64,000 nucleotides of DNA from CADEED01 sp035765415. Its GTDB lineage: Bacteria; Pseudomonadota; Gammaproteobacteria; Steroidobacterales; Steroidobacteraceae. Numbering within the stretch: position 1 is the stretch's first letter; each line of letters opens with the position of its first letter. Shown here piece by piece: positions 43,996 to 51,149 of this stretch. The position numbers and the translations under genes were made by a program. The notes beneath the pieces were generated by a model, which worked only from the letters and a program-made list of their open reading frames with translations, was not told where the DNA came from and did no database searches. Location of the stretch: positions 1-64,000 of the forward strand of contig DASTXR010000073.1 of assembly GCA_035765415.1 (NCBI GenBank), given 5' to 3'.

Positions 43996-44090
43996 GGCCG
44001 TGCTATGCCTTTGAGCACTAACAAGATCAGGGGAGTCTAGGCAGGGGGTCCCCAAAAGACCAGCAGGCGAAATCTGAGTCTCGAGCGAGC

Positions 44091-44104
44091 GTGACGTGCA
44101 TCAC
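44091..44104. promoter_or_regulatory. CRP/Clp-like site GTGA-N6-TCAC
   Basis: CGTGACGTGCATCACG contains the half-sites GTGA and TCAC at the CRP/Clp spacing of six bases. It is in the 241-base gap between the HD-domain gene and xth. The remainder of the gap holds the large palindrome at 44168 and no small gene that I can support. The flanking T and A of the full consensus are missing, so binding is uncertain. Confidence 0.4.
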
Positions 44105-44167
44105 GGTGGAGCGTTTCCACAATCGCTGCAGGGATGTGAATACTGTAAAGCGATCCGACGAAGCGCC

Positions 44168-44258
44168 GGGGACGCTCCCCATTTCCCCGCGAAGCGGCAA
44201 ATTGGGACGCACCTGCTTCAGGTGCGTCCCAATTTGCTAGGAAATGGGGAGTGTCCCC
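44168..44258. repeat. 91-bp nested palindrome (REP/BIME-like)
   Basis: The outer arms at 44168-44186 and 44240-44258 are 19 bp and match at 18 positions. The inner arms at 44197-44215 (GCAAATTGGGACGCACCTG) and 44219-44237 are perfect 19-bp inverses around a three-base loop. Transcribed, it would fold into a very stable double stem. Its right edge contains the last codons and the TAG of xth. The outer arm resembles the repeat at 14375, so this is probably a dispersed genomic element. Confidence 0.85.
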
Positions 44259-45067
44259 ATTCCGAACGTCGCGACGACCGGCGTGTGATCCGAAGCCCTT
44301 TCGACGCGCCGCGGCTCCACGTCGATGCGGCAGCTGGTGAGGAGCGGCACCAGCTTCTGATGCACCAGGATGAGATCGATGCGCAAGCCATTGTTCCGGC
44401 GGAAAGCGCCTTGCCGATAGTCCCACCAGCTGAACGACTTTTCCGGCTGCTCGAAGTGTCGGAAGGCATCTACGAGCCCGAGATCGGTGATGCGTGCGAG
44501 TGCAGCGCGTTCTTCCGGACTCACGTGCACGCAGCCCACCCACGCGGCAGGGTCGTGGACGTCGCGGTCTTCGGGCGCCACATTGAAATCGCCCAGCACC
44601 ACCAGACGGGGATGTTTCCCGGCTTCGAGCTTCAACCAGCGCGTGAGGGCCTCGAGCCACTTGAGCTTGTAGGCGAATTTCTCCGAGCCCGGCGCCTGGC
44701 CATTGGGAACGTAGAGATTGATGACGCGGAAACCGCCGATGTTGGCGGCGAGCACGCGGCGCGGCGGATCGTCGAAGTCCGGGATGTCGCGCACGAAGTC
44801 CGTCATCGGAAGGCGTGAAAGCAGGGCGACGCCGTTGTAGGTCTTCTGGCCGCTGAAGACGCTGTGATATCCCGCGGCGGTGAATTCCGGATGCGGGAAA
44901 TCCGGGTCCTGCATCTTGGTTTCCTGCAGCGCGACCACATCCGGGGAATTCGTGCGCAGCCAATCGAGCAATTGTTCGCCGCGCACGCGCAGGCTGTTCA
45001 CGTTCCAGGTGGCGATCGAGAACTCCGCCTTCTGGTCTGGGCCACCGCCGCCGGTGGCGGCGTTCAC
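44237..45067 (-). CDS. xth: Exodeoxyribonuclease III
   Basis: This 276-residue AP endonuclease/3' exonuclease has all family motifs: ATWNVNSLRVR, ALQETKMQD, NLYVPNGQ, VVLGDFNVAPEDRDV, and SDHTPVV at the end. It repairs abasic sites and damaged 3' ends in DNA. The GTG start at 45067 overlaps the prlC stop codon as GTGA, so it is translated by coupling. Its last residues (GTLPIS) and stop codon are encoded by the outer arm of the palindrome at 44168-44258, which implies that insertion of the repeat set the present C-terminus. Confidence 0.93.
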   Translation of the reverse strand: MNAATGGGGPDQKAEFSIATWNVNSLRVRGEQLLDWLRTNSPDVVALQETKMQDPDFPHPEFTAAGYHSVFSGQKTYNGVALLSRLPMTDFVRDIPDFDDPPRRVLAANIGGFRVINLYVPNGQAPGSEKFAYKLKWLEALTRWLKLEAGKHPRLVVLGDFNVAPEDRDVHDPAAWVGCVHVSPEERAALARITDLGLVDAFRHFEQPEKSFSWWDYRQGAFRRNNGLRIDLILVHQKLVPLLTSCRIDVEPRRVERASDHTPVVATFGMGTLPIS

Positions 45068-47082
45068 TGGACGAGACCCTGCCGGCGCAGCAGCGCGTTC
45101 ACGTCCGGCGGTCGGCCGCGAAAGTCGATGAACGCATCGAGCGCCTTTTTGGCTCCACCCTGGGACAGGATGGAATCGAGGAAACGCTGGGCGACCCGCT
45201 TGTCGAACACGCCCTGTTCTTCGAACGCCGCGAACACGTCGGCGCTGAGCACCTCGGCCCACTTGTAGCTGTAGTAACCCGCGGCGTATCCGCCGGCGAA
45301 TATGTGGCCGAAGTTGTGCGGGAAGCGATTCCATTCCGGCACCGCGAACACCGCCACCTCGTCGCGCACCTCGCCGAGGATCTCGTGCACGCGCGCGCCA
45401 CGCGCCGGGTCGTATTCCGCGTGCAGCCGGAAGTCGAACAGCGCGAACTCGAGCTGCCGCATCGTCGCAAGCCCGGCGTGGAAAGTGCGCGTGCCTAACA
45501 ACTGCGACTGTTTGTCCGCGGGCAGCGGCGCGCCGGTTTCGTAATGGCGGGCCATGGCCGCGAGCACCTCGGGGCGCCACGCGAAGTTCTCCATGAACTG
45601 GCTCGGCAGCTCGACCGCGTCCCAGGACACGCCGTTGATGCCGGCGATGCTGGGGTAACCCACGCGCGTGAGCATGTGGTGCAGCCCGTGGCCGAATTCG
45701 TGGAACATGGTCACGACGTCGTCATGCGTGAGCAGCGCCGGCTTGCCCGGCGACGCCGGCAGGAAATTGCACACGAGGTAGGCCACCGGCACGGTGTGCT
45801 CACTGCCTACGTCCTTGCGGCCGACGCAGTCGTCCATCCACGCCCCGGCGCGCTTTTTCGCACGCGCGCAGGCGTCGAGATAGAAGCCGGCGCGGGCTTC
45901 GCCTTTCGCATCGAGGATCTCGAAGAACCGCGCGTCGGGGTGATAAACGGGCACGCCCGTGCGCTCGACGATTTTTACGCCGAACAGCTGCTCGGCGACG
46001 CCGAACAACCCTTCGAGCACGCGCGGCAGGGGGAAGTAGGGGCGCAGCTCTTCCTGCGAGATGGAAAACAGCTTTCGCTGCAGTTTGTCGGCGTAGTAAC
46101 TGACGTCCCAGGCGTTCAGGCTGCGGCCGGCGAACGCTTCGAGCGCCGCGAACTCGCGTTTCGCGGCCGGGCGCGCGACCTGCACGAGCTGGCGCAGGAA
46201 ATCGAACACCGCCTGGTTCGACGGGGCCATGCGCGTGGCGAGTGCGTAGGCCGCGTAGTTGGGGAAGTCGAGCAGCTGCGCCGCTTCATGGCGCAGCGCG
46301 AGGATGCGGTTCATGACGGAGGTGTTGTCGAACTTGCCCCCGGTGGGGCCGCGGTCCGACGCGCGCGTGGACCACGCCTCGTAGAAATCGCGGCGCAGGG
46401 TTTCGGAGTGCGCGTCGGTCATGACGGCGACATAGGCGGGTTGCTCGAGCGCGAACAGCCAGCCTTTCACGTCCTTCTCGACGGCGCGCACGCGCGCCTG
46501 TTCGACGATGACGGGGTTGATGCCGGCGAGCTCCTGTTCGTCGGTGACCAGGCGCGTCCACGCGTTCATCGCGTCGAGCACGTTCTCCTCGAATTTGGCG
46601 GCGAGCGTGGCCAGCTCCTGCACCACCGCCTTGTAGCGCGCCTTGCGTTCGGACGGCAGGCCGACGCCCGCGAGCCGGAAGTCTTCGAGCGCGCGTTCGA
46701 TGACGCGGCGCTGCGCGGCGTCGAGCGAGCCCGATTCGTTGGCGGCGATGGCCGTGTAGGCGCGGAACAGCGGCTCGCTCTGCGCGAGGTCGGTCCAGTA
46801 GTTAGACAGCAGCGGCAGGCAGGCGTTGTAGCTGGCGCGCAGCGCGTCGGAATTGAGCACGCCGTTCAGGTGGCTGATGGGCGACCAGGTGCGCGACAGG
46901 CGGTGCGAGAGCTGTTCGAGCGGCAGCACCGTGTTGGCGAACGTCGGCTGCGGCTGGGCTTCGAGCGTGGCCACTTCACCGCGATTGCGCTGCAGCAGGT
47001 CGCGGATGGTGGGCTCTACGCTGTCGGCGTTGATGCGATCGAAGGCGGGAAGCGTGGTCCCGCTGATGTTTGCGTCGGTCAT
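45064..47082 (-). CDS. prlC: M3 family oligopeptidase A
   Basis: This 672-residue zinc metallopeptidase has the HEFGH motif in TMFHEFGHGLHHML, followed by the downstream glutamate in the ELPSQFMENFAW segment. It matches oligopeptidase A (PrlC), which degrades signal peptides and short peptides in the cytoplasm. I chose ATG 47082 (MTDANISGTTLPAF). The extended frame to 47136 is Arg-rich and overlaps aroE. The start overlaps the aroE stop codon (ATGA), and the gene ends by GTGA overlap with xth. The operon order aroE-prlC-xth is thus very tight. Confidence 0.94.
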   Translation of the reverse strand: MTDANISGTTLPAFDRINADSVEPTIRDLLQRNRGEVATLEAQPQPTFANTVLPLEQLSHRLSRTWSPISHLNGVLNSDALRASYNACLPLLSNYWTDLAQSEPLFRAYTAIAANESGSLDAAQRRVIERALEDFRLAGVGLPSERKARYKAVVQELATLAAKFEENVLDAMNAWTRLVTDEQELAGINPVIVEQARVRAVEKDVKGWLFALEQPAYVAVMTDAHSETLRRDFYEAWSTRASDRGPTGGKFDNTSVMNRILALRHEAAQLLDFPNYAAYALATRMAPSNQAVFDFLRQLVQVARPAAKREFAALEAFAGRSLNAWDVSYYADKLQRKLFSISQEELRPYFPLPRVLEGLFGVAEQLFGVKIVERTGVPVYHPDARFFEILDAKGEARAGFYLDACARAKKRAGAWMDDCVGRKDVGSEHTVPVAYLVCNFLPASPGKPALLTHDDVVTMFHEFGHGLHHMLTRVGYPSIAGINGVSWDAVELPSQFMENFAWRPEVLAAMARHYETGAPLPADKQSQLLGTRTFHAGLATMRQLEFALFDFRLHAEYDPARGARVHEILGEVRDEVAVFAVPEWNRFPHNFGHIFAGGYAAGYYSYKWAEVLSADVFAAFEEQGVFDKRVAQRFLDSILSQGGAKKALDAFIDFRGRPPDVNALLRRQGLVQ

Positions 47083-47900
47083 TTGGTTCCAAGAACGGCC
47101 AGGACGGGTTCGGTGTCGGGGCGCACGCCGCGCCACAAGGCGAACGATTCGGCGGCCTGCTCCACCAGCATGCCCCAGCCTTTATGGGCCCGCGCGCAGC
47201 CCTGTTCAATGGACCAGGTCACGAAAGGCGTCGCCGCCTTGCTGTAGCTCATGTCGTAACAGACGGTGTGGCTGGCGATGACGGCGCCGTCCACGTTCGG
47301 CACGGCGCCGGCGAGACCGGCGGCCGTTGCGTTGATGACGATGTCGAAAGGTTCGTCGCCGACGTCTTCGAACCCGCAGCCGCGGATGGCTCCCAGGTCG
47401 GAGAACAGCGACGCCAGGTTGACCGCACGATCGGGCGACCGGTTGGCGATGACGAGCTCGGTGAGCCCGGTTTCGAGCAGCGGCTCGAGCACGCCGCGCG
47501 TCGCTCCGCCCGCGCCGAGGATGAGGACGCGCTGGTTTTCGAGCGTGAGGCCGAGGTTCTTGCGCAGATCGGTGACCAGCCCATGCCCGTCGGTGTTGTC
47601 GCCAACCAGGCTGTCACTGGTCAACATGAGCGTGTTGACGGCTCCGGCCCGGTCGGCGCGGGCGGTGAGCTCGTTGGCGAGCTCAGCCGCGGCTTCCTTG
47701 TGTGGTACGGTCACGTTGAGCCCGCGGCCGCCGCGCGTGAAGAATTCCAGCACCTGCGCGCGGAAGTCCCCCGGGGCTATGTCATACAGGCGATAGACGA
47801 GAGTCTGCTCGGTCTGCTTTGCAAAGAGCCCGTGGATGAAAGGGGACCAGCTGTGATTGATCGGATGACCGACCACTCCGTACTGATCCGGCCCGTTCAT
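47079..47900 (-). CDS. aroE: Shikimate dehydrogenase
   Basis: This 273-residue enzyme reduces 3-dehydroshikimate to shikimate with NADPH in aromatic amino acid synthesis. It shows YGVVGHPINHSWSP, NVTVPHK with the catalytic lysine, DNTDGHG with the catalytic aspartate, and the dinucleotide loop LGAGGATRGV with NRSPDRA. I chose ATG 47900 (MNGPDQYGV). A TTG two codons upstream is less likely. It is divergent from a sigma factor gene 63 bp away, so the two promoters share a very short region. Confidence 0.95.
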   Translation of the reverse strand: MNGPDQYGVVGHPINHSWSPFIHGLFAKQTEQTLVYRLYDIAPGDFRAQVLEFFTRGGRGLNVTVPHKEAAAELANELTARADRAGAVNTLMLTSDSLVGDNTDGHGLVTDLRKNLGLTLENQRVLILGAGGATRGVLEPLLETGLTELVIANRSPDRAVNLASLFSDLGAIRGCGFEDVGDEPFDIVINATAAGLAGAVPNVDGAVIASHTVCYDMSYSKAATPFVTWSIEQGCARAHKGWGMLVEQAAESFALWRGVRPDTEPVLAVLGTK

Positions 47901-47963
47901 TGCCAAGGAAACACTGAACAGGAAAATGGCTGAAATAAGCTATTCACTCGGCCGGTCTTATAC

Positions 47964-48488
47964 ATGAACCCACGCCCCCGCGGAACGACGGCGCCTTCCG
48001 CGTTTACGCGATTACTGGAGACGTTGCGCCCGGACCTCGTGCGGTTCGCGTTCTGGCTGGCGCGCGACCGGGCGGTGGCGGAGGACGTGGTGCAGGAGAC
48101 ACTCATCAGGGCCTGGAAATCCCGCGACGAGCTCAAGGATACGGCTGCGGCGCGGCCATGGCTGCTCACGATCGTTCGCCGCGAGCATGCGCGGCTTTAT
48201 GAACGCAAGCGCCTGCCGACGGTGGACGTGGACCAGGCGGAGGCCGTGGGCGACATGGGCCTGGCCAGTGACGGTGACGCCGGTCTCGAGGACCTGCGCC
48301 GCGCCATCATGCAGTTGCCCGATGAATACCGGGAGCCATTGGTAATGCAGGTGTTAGGAGGGTTGAGCACGACCGAGATCGCGGCGGAGCTCGGGCTCAC
48401 GCAGGCGGCAGTGCTGACGCGGTTGTTTCGCGCGCGCAACCGGCTGCGCACCATCTACGGCCTCGAGCCGGCGGAGGACGCGGAATGA
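47964..48488 (+). CDS. ECF sigma-70 family sigma factor
   Basis: This 174-residue protein has region 2 (LVRFAFWLARDRAVAEDVVQETLIRAWKS) and region 4 (LPDEYREPLVMQVLGGLSTTEIAAELGLTQAAVLTRLFRARNRL). It belongs to the group whose anti-sigma partner is a DUF3379 protein, found here immediately downstream by ATGA overlap. ECF sigmas of this kind usually control an envelope or oxidative stress regulon. TTATAC lies directly before the ATG, so the transcript may be nearly leaderless; that is a guess. Confidence 0.92.
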   Translation: MNPRPRGTTAPSAFTRLLETLRPDLVRFAFWLARDRAVAEDVVQETLIRAWKSRDELKDTAAARPWLLTIVRREHARLYERKRLPTVDVDQAEAVGDMGLASDGDAGLEDLRRAIMQLPDEYREPLVMQVLGGLSTTEIAAELGLTQAAVLTRLFRARNRLRTIYGLEPAEDAE

Positions 48489-49153
48489 GCAACGAATTCA
48501 CTTGCTCGCATGCGCGGTTGGCCATCGGCGGCGATCCGCACGAGCAGTCTGCCGAGCTTCTCGCGCATCTGGCCACCTGCGCCGACTGCACGCGGTTTCG
48601 CACCGAGACGCTCGCGCTCGACGCGCGGCTGCGCGCCGCATTCGAATTGTCGCTGACGGAATTCCGCAAGCCCGCGCGGCCTGCGCCGCAGACACGGCGC
48701 TTCGCACTCGCGGCGTCCGTGATTCTCGCGATGCTCGCGGGCGCCGGTTTCTGGCTGCTGAAACCGCAGTCCGCACTGGCCGGTGACGTGCTCGAGCATG
48801 TGAAACACGAAGCGGCCAGTTGGGACGCGCACGACGTACTGACGCCGTCGCAACTCGCCGAAGTCATGCGGCAGGCCGGCGTGCAGTTCGACGACACATT
48901 GCCCGTGGTCTACGCCATGGCCTGTCCGTTTCGTGGAAGGCGCGTGCCGCATCTCGTGGTGCAGACTGCCCGCGGGCCGTTTACGGTGATGGTGCTGGCG
49001 CACGAGAAGGTCGCCAGCCGCGTGGACTTCGCCGAAGACGGGTATCACGGAACCCTGTTTCCGGTGGGCGAAGGCAGTGTCGCCGTGCTGGGCCGTGGCG
49101 GCCGCATTCCCGATGGCGTCGACCTGGAATGGATCAGCGGCGCTCTGCGGTAG
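48485..49153 (+). CDS. DUF3379 anti-sigma factor-like protein
   Basis: This 222-residue protein has an N-terminal zinc anti-sigma motif (HLATCADC, about residues 26-33, with an earlier C7). A transmembrane helix (about 74-93) and a periplasmic DUF3379 domain follow (about 95-222). The position directly after the sigma gene (ATGA overlap) supports the pairing. The conserved HxxxCxxC suggests zinc or thiol sensing. Its end overlaps the convergent rlmJ gene by 20 bases. Confidence 0.88.
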   Translation: MSNEFTCSHARLAIGGDPHEQSAELLAHLATCADCTRFRTETLALDARLRAAFELSLTEFRKPARPAPQTRRFALAASVILAMLAGAGFWLLKPQSALAGDVLEHVKHEAASWDAHDVLTPSQLAEVMRQAGVQFDDTLPVVYAMACPFRGRRVPHLVVQTARGPFTVMVLAHEKVASRVDFAEDGYHGTLFPVGEGSVAVLGRGGRIPDGVDLEWISGALR

Positions 49154-49970
49154 TCATCACTTCGCATCCCGACTGCGGCCCGCCGAGCAGCGCGCGCAGC
49201 TCCGGCAGCCATTCACGCATGGCTTCTTCAACTAGATAGGGCGGATTGACCAGCACCAGCGCCGAGCCATTGAGCGCGGCGCGTGAATCGCAGGGATGCA
49301 TCCAGAGCAGCGATGCCAGCACCGGCCGCGCGACGGCAACGCCCAGGTTCGCGAACCAGTTGTCGAAATCGCTGCGCAGTTTCACCGGCAGCCACAGCAG
49401 CAGCACCGCGCTTTCGAATCTCGCCAGTGCGTCCTGCACGGCGGCGGGCACGCGGGAGAGATCCTCGCGTTCTTCGTACGGCGGATCGATCAGCACGCAG
49501 CCGCGCCGCTCGGGTGGCGGCAGCAGCGCGCGCAGGCCGGCGAATCCGTCGCCAACTTCGACGCGCGCGCGGTCGTGGTCCTGCAATGCCTTGCGCAGGT
49601 GGCCGGCTTCCTCGCGCTGGGTCTCGAAGAACACCGCGCGGTCCACGGGTCGCAGCACACCTGCGGCGAGCAGCGGCGATCCCGCGTAACGCAGGCTGGC
49701 GCCGTGCATTCCGCGCCCGATTACTTCGCGATAACGAACCAGCGCCGCATGCCGCGGTGTGGCCGCCAGCAGCCGCGCCACGCCCGCCTGCCACTCGGCC
49801 GGATGTTCGCGGTCGCCCGGATGCAGGTCGTAATCGCCACGGCCCGCGTGCGTGTCGACGAACAGCAGGCCCTTGTCCTTGCGCGCGAGCGCGTGCAGGA
49901 CTTCGAGCAGCGCCACGTGCTTGTGGACGTCAGCGAAGTTGCCGGCGTGATATTGGTGGCGATATTTCAT
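49134..49970 (-). CDS. rlmJ: 23S rRNA (adenine(2030)-N6)-methyltransferase
   Basis: This 278-residue protein begins MKYRHQYHAGNFADVHKHV, the RlmJ signature, and contains the N6-adenine methyltransferase motif IDPPYEE. DTHAGRGDYDL provides the SAM site. RlmJ modifies A2030 of 23S rRNA during 50S assembly. Its 3' end overlaps the anti-sigma gene tail to tail. The next gene on the plus strand starts 53 bases away, divergently. Confidence 0.94.
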   Translation of the reverse strand: MKYRHQYHAGNFADVHKHVALLEVLHALARKDKGLLFVDTHAGRGDYDLHPGDREHPAEWQAGVARLLAATPRHAALVRYREVIGRGMHGASLRYAGSPLLAAGVLRPVDRAVFFETQREEAGHLRKALQDHDRARVEVGDGFAGLRALLPPPERRGCVLIDPPYEEREDLSRVPAAVQDALARFESAVLLLWLPVKLRSDFDNWFANLGVAVARPVLASLLWMHPCDSRAALNGSALVLVNPPYLVEEAMREWLPELRALLGGPQSGCEVMTTAERR

Positions 49971-50022
49971 GAAACCCCGGCATTGCGCCGCCCGCGTTTA
50001 TACACTGTCTGGCACGGAGAAA

Positions 50023-50550
50023 ATGATGTCGAAGCTTCTGCGTCAAATCGTTGCGGTCGGGGTGGCCATGGTCGTTTCGCTCGCCGTCGTGCGTGCGCCG
50101 GCGGCCGACAAGCCATCGACGCCGCGCGGCATCGCGCCGCCCACGCGCATCCCCGATGTCGTCGCTGCGCAGCCCGCGGGTGAACGCGTGGATATCGCCA
50201 ACGTGCCGCGCGCCGTGCGCCGGGCCGTGGCGGCGGATGCCGCCAGGCGATTCGCGGTGAGTGAAAACGACGTCGTGCTCGTGAACGCCGAGCGGCTGAC
50301 CTGGAGCGACGGAGCCATGGGTTGTCCCGAGCCCGGCCAGACGTATACGCAGATGCTGGTGCCGGGGTTTCGTATCACCGCGAAGACCGCCGCCGGCCAG
50401 ATGCTCTATCACACCGATTCGCGCGGCACCGCGGTCACCTGCGCTGCCTCGCATTTTCAAACCGGGCCCAAGCAACTCCCTGCCCATCCCGCTGCCACCG
50501 GCGCCGAGCCGCGCACCCATCCGCCGCAGCCTGCCACGCCGGATCGCTGA
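50023..50550 (+). CDS. Small exported or membrane-anchored protein, function unknown
   Basis: This 175-residue protein has a hydrophobic N-terminus (QIVAVGVAMVVSLAVVRAPA) that serves as a signal peptide or anchor. The middle includes a conserved-looking core, RFAVSENDVVLVNAERLTWSDGAMGCPEPGQ followed by YTQMLVPGFRI. Its W-x-DGAMGCP element occurs in a family of secreted proteins of unknown role. The C-terminal 30 residues are Pro-rich. Two adjacent ATGs (50023, 50026) follow CGGAG; I took the first. Function unknown. Confidence 0.78.
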   Translation: MMSKLLRQIVAVGVAMVVSLAVVRAPAADKPSTPRGIAPPTRIPDVVAAQPAGERVDIANVPRAVRRAVAADAARRFAVSENDVVLVNAERLTWSDGAMGCPEPGQTYTQMLVPGFRITAKTAAGQMLYHTDSRGTAVTCAASHFQTGPKQLPAHPAATGAEPRTHPPQPATPDR

Positions 50551-50612
50551 AGCGCCGCAATTCGCGCAAGTTTCGGGTCGCCCGCCTCTAACCACCGAGG
50601 CATCGTGCGCCC

Positions 50613-51077
50613 ATGCAATACATCATTCGTGGAATTCCCCAGGACGTGGCCGATGAAGTCCGGCGTACGCGCCTGTCGCCGGGCTACGGTCATCCCGCCC
50701 ATCTCGAGATCGCCGGCGGCACCGGTCCCTGTCGCTGCTGCCTGCGACCGTTCGTGCCGGGAAAGGATCGACGGCTGCTCTTCACGTACCGTCCGCACGC
50801 CGACTCCGCCAGCCTGATGGCTCCCGGGCCGGTGTTCATTCACGCCGAACATTGCGACGCCTTTTCGGGCGAAGGGTTTCCGGAAGGCCTGCGCACGTTG
50901 CCGCTGGCATTCGAGGCGCGCGCCAGCGGCAGCCGCGTCATCGAGCTCTCCGTGCGACACGACGTTCCCGCCGAAGCGCAGATGAACGTGTTGTTCCAGG
51001 AGCTGTCCGCGCAGTGGCTGCACCTGCGGCACGCCGAGGCCGGCTGTTACATCGCGCGTGTCGATCGCGCGGCGTGA
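50613..51077 (+). CDS. DUF1203 domain protein
   Basis: This 154-residue protein matches DUF1203. Typical elements are CRCCLRPFVPGKDRRLLFTYRP, GPVFIHAEHCDAF, and RVIELSVRHD. The cysteines and histidines might bind a metal, but that is not established. It is probably monocistronic: the next gene is convergent, and the hairpin-plus-T-tract in between works for the minus strand. Function unknown. Confidence 0.85.
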   Translation: MQYIIRGIPQDVADEVRRTRLSPGYGHPAHLEIAGGTGPCRCCLRPFVPGKDRRLLFTYRPHADSASLMAPGPVFIHAEHCDAFSGEGFPEGLRTLPLAFEARASGSRVIELSVRHDVPAEAQMNVLFQELSAQWLHLRHAEAGCYIARVDRAA

Positions 51078-51094
51078 GCGAGCGAAGCCGCGGA

Positions 51095-51130
51095 CAAATA
51101 AAAAGGCCCCCGCGGTTTCCCGCGGTGGCC
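51095..51130 (-). terminator. Rho-independent terminator of the subtilase gene
   Basis: On the minus strand, GGCCACCGCGG and CCGCGGGGGCC form an 11-bp stem with one mismatch around a GAAA tetraloop, followed by TTTTTATTTG. It starts 20 bases after the subtilase stop codon. Confidence 0.9.
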
Positions 51131-51149
51131 CTATCTACTCGCCTTCAGG

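Noticed and set aside
32766..49153. Tail-to-tail overlaps of convergent genes (15 bp at 32766-32780, 20 bp at 49134-49153) as regulatory antisense loci
   Set aside because: Short convergent overlaps are common in compact genomes and nothing else marks these as regulated.
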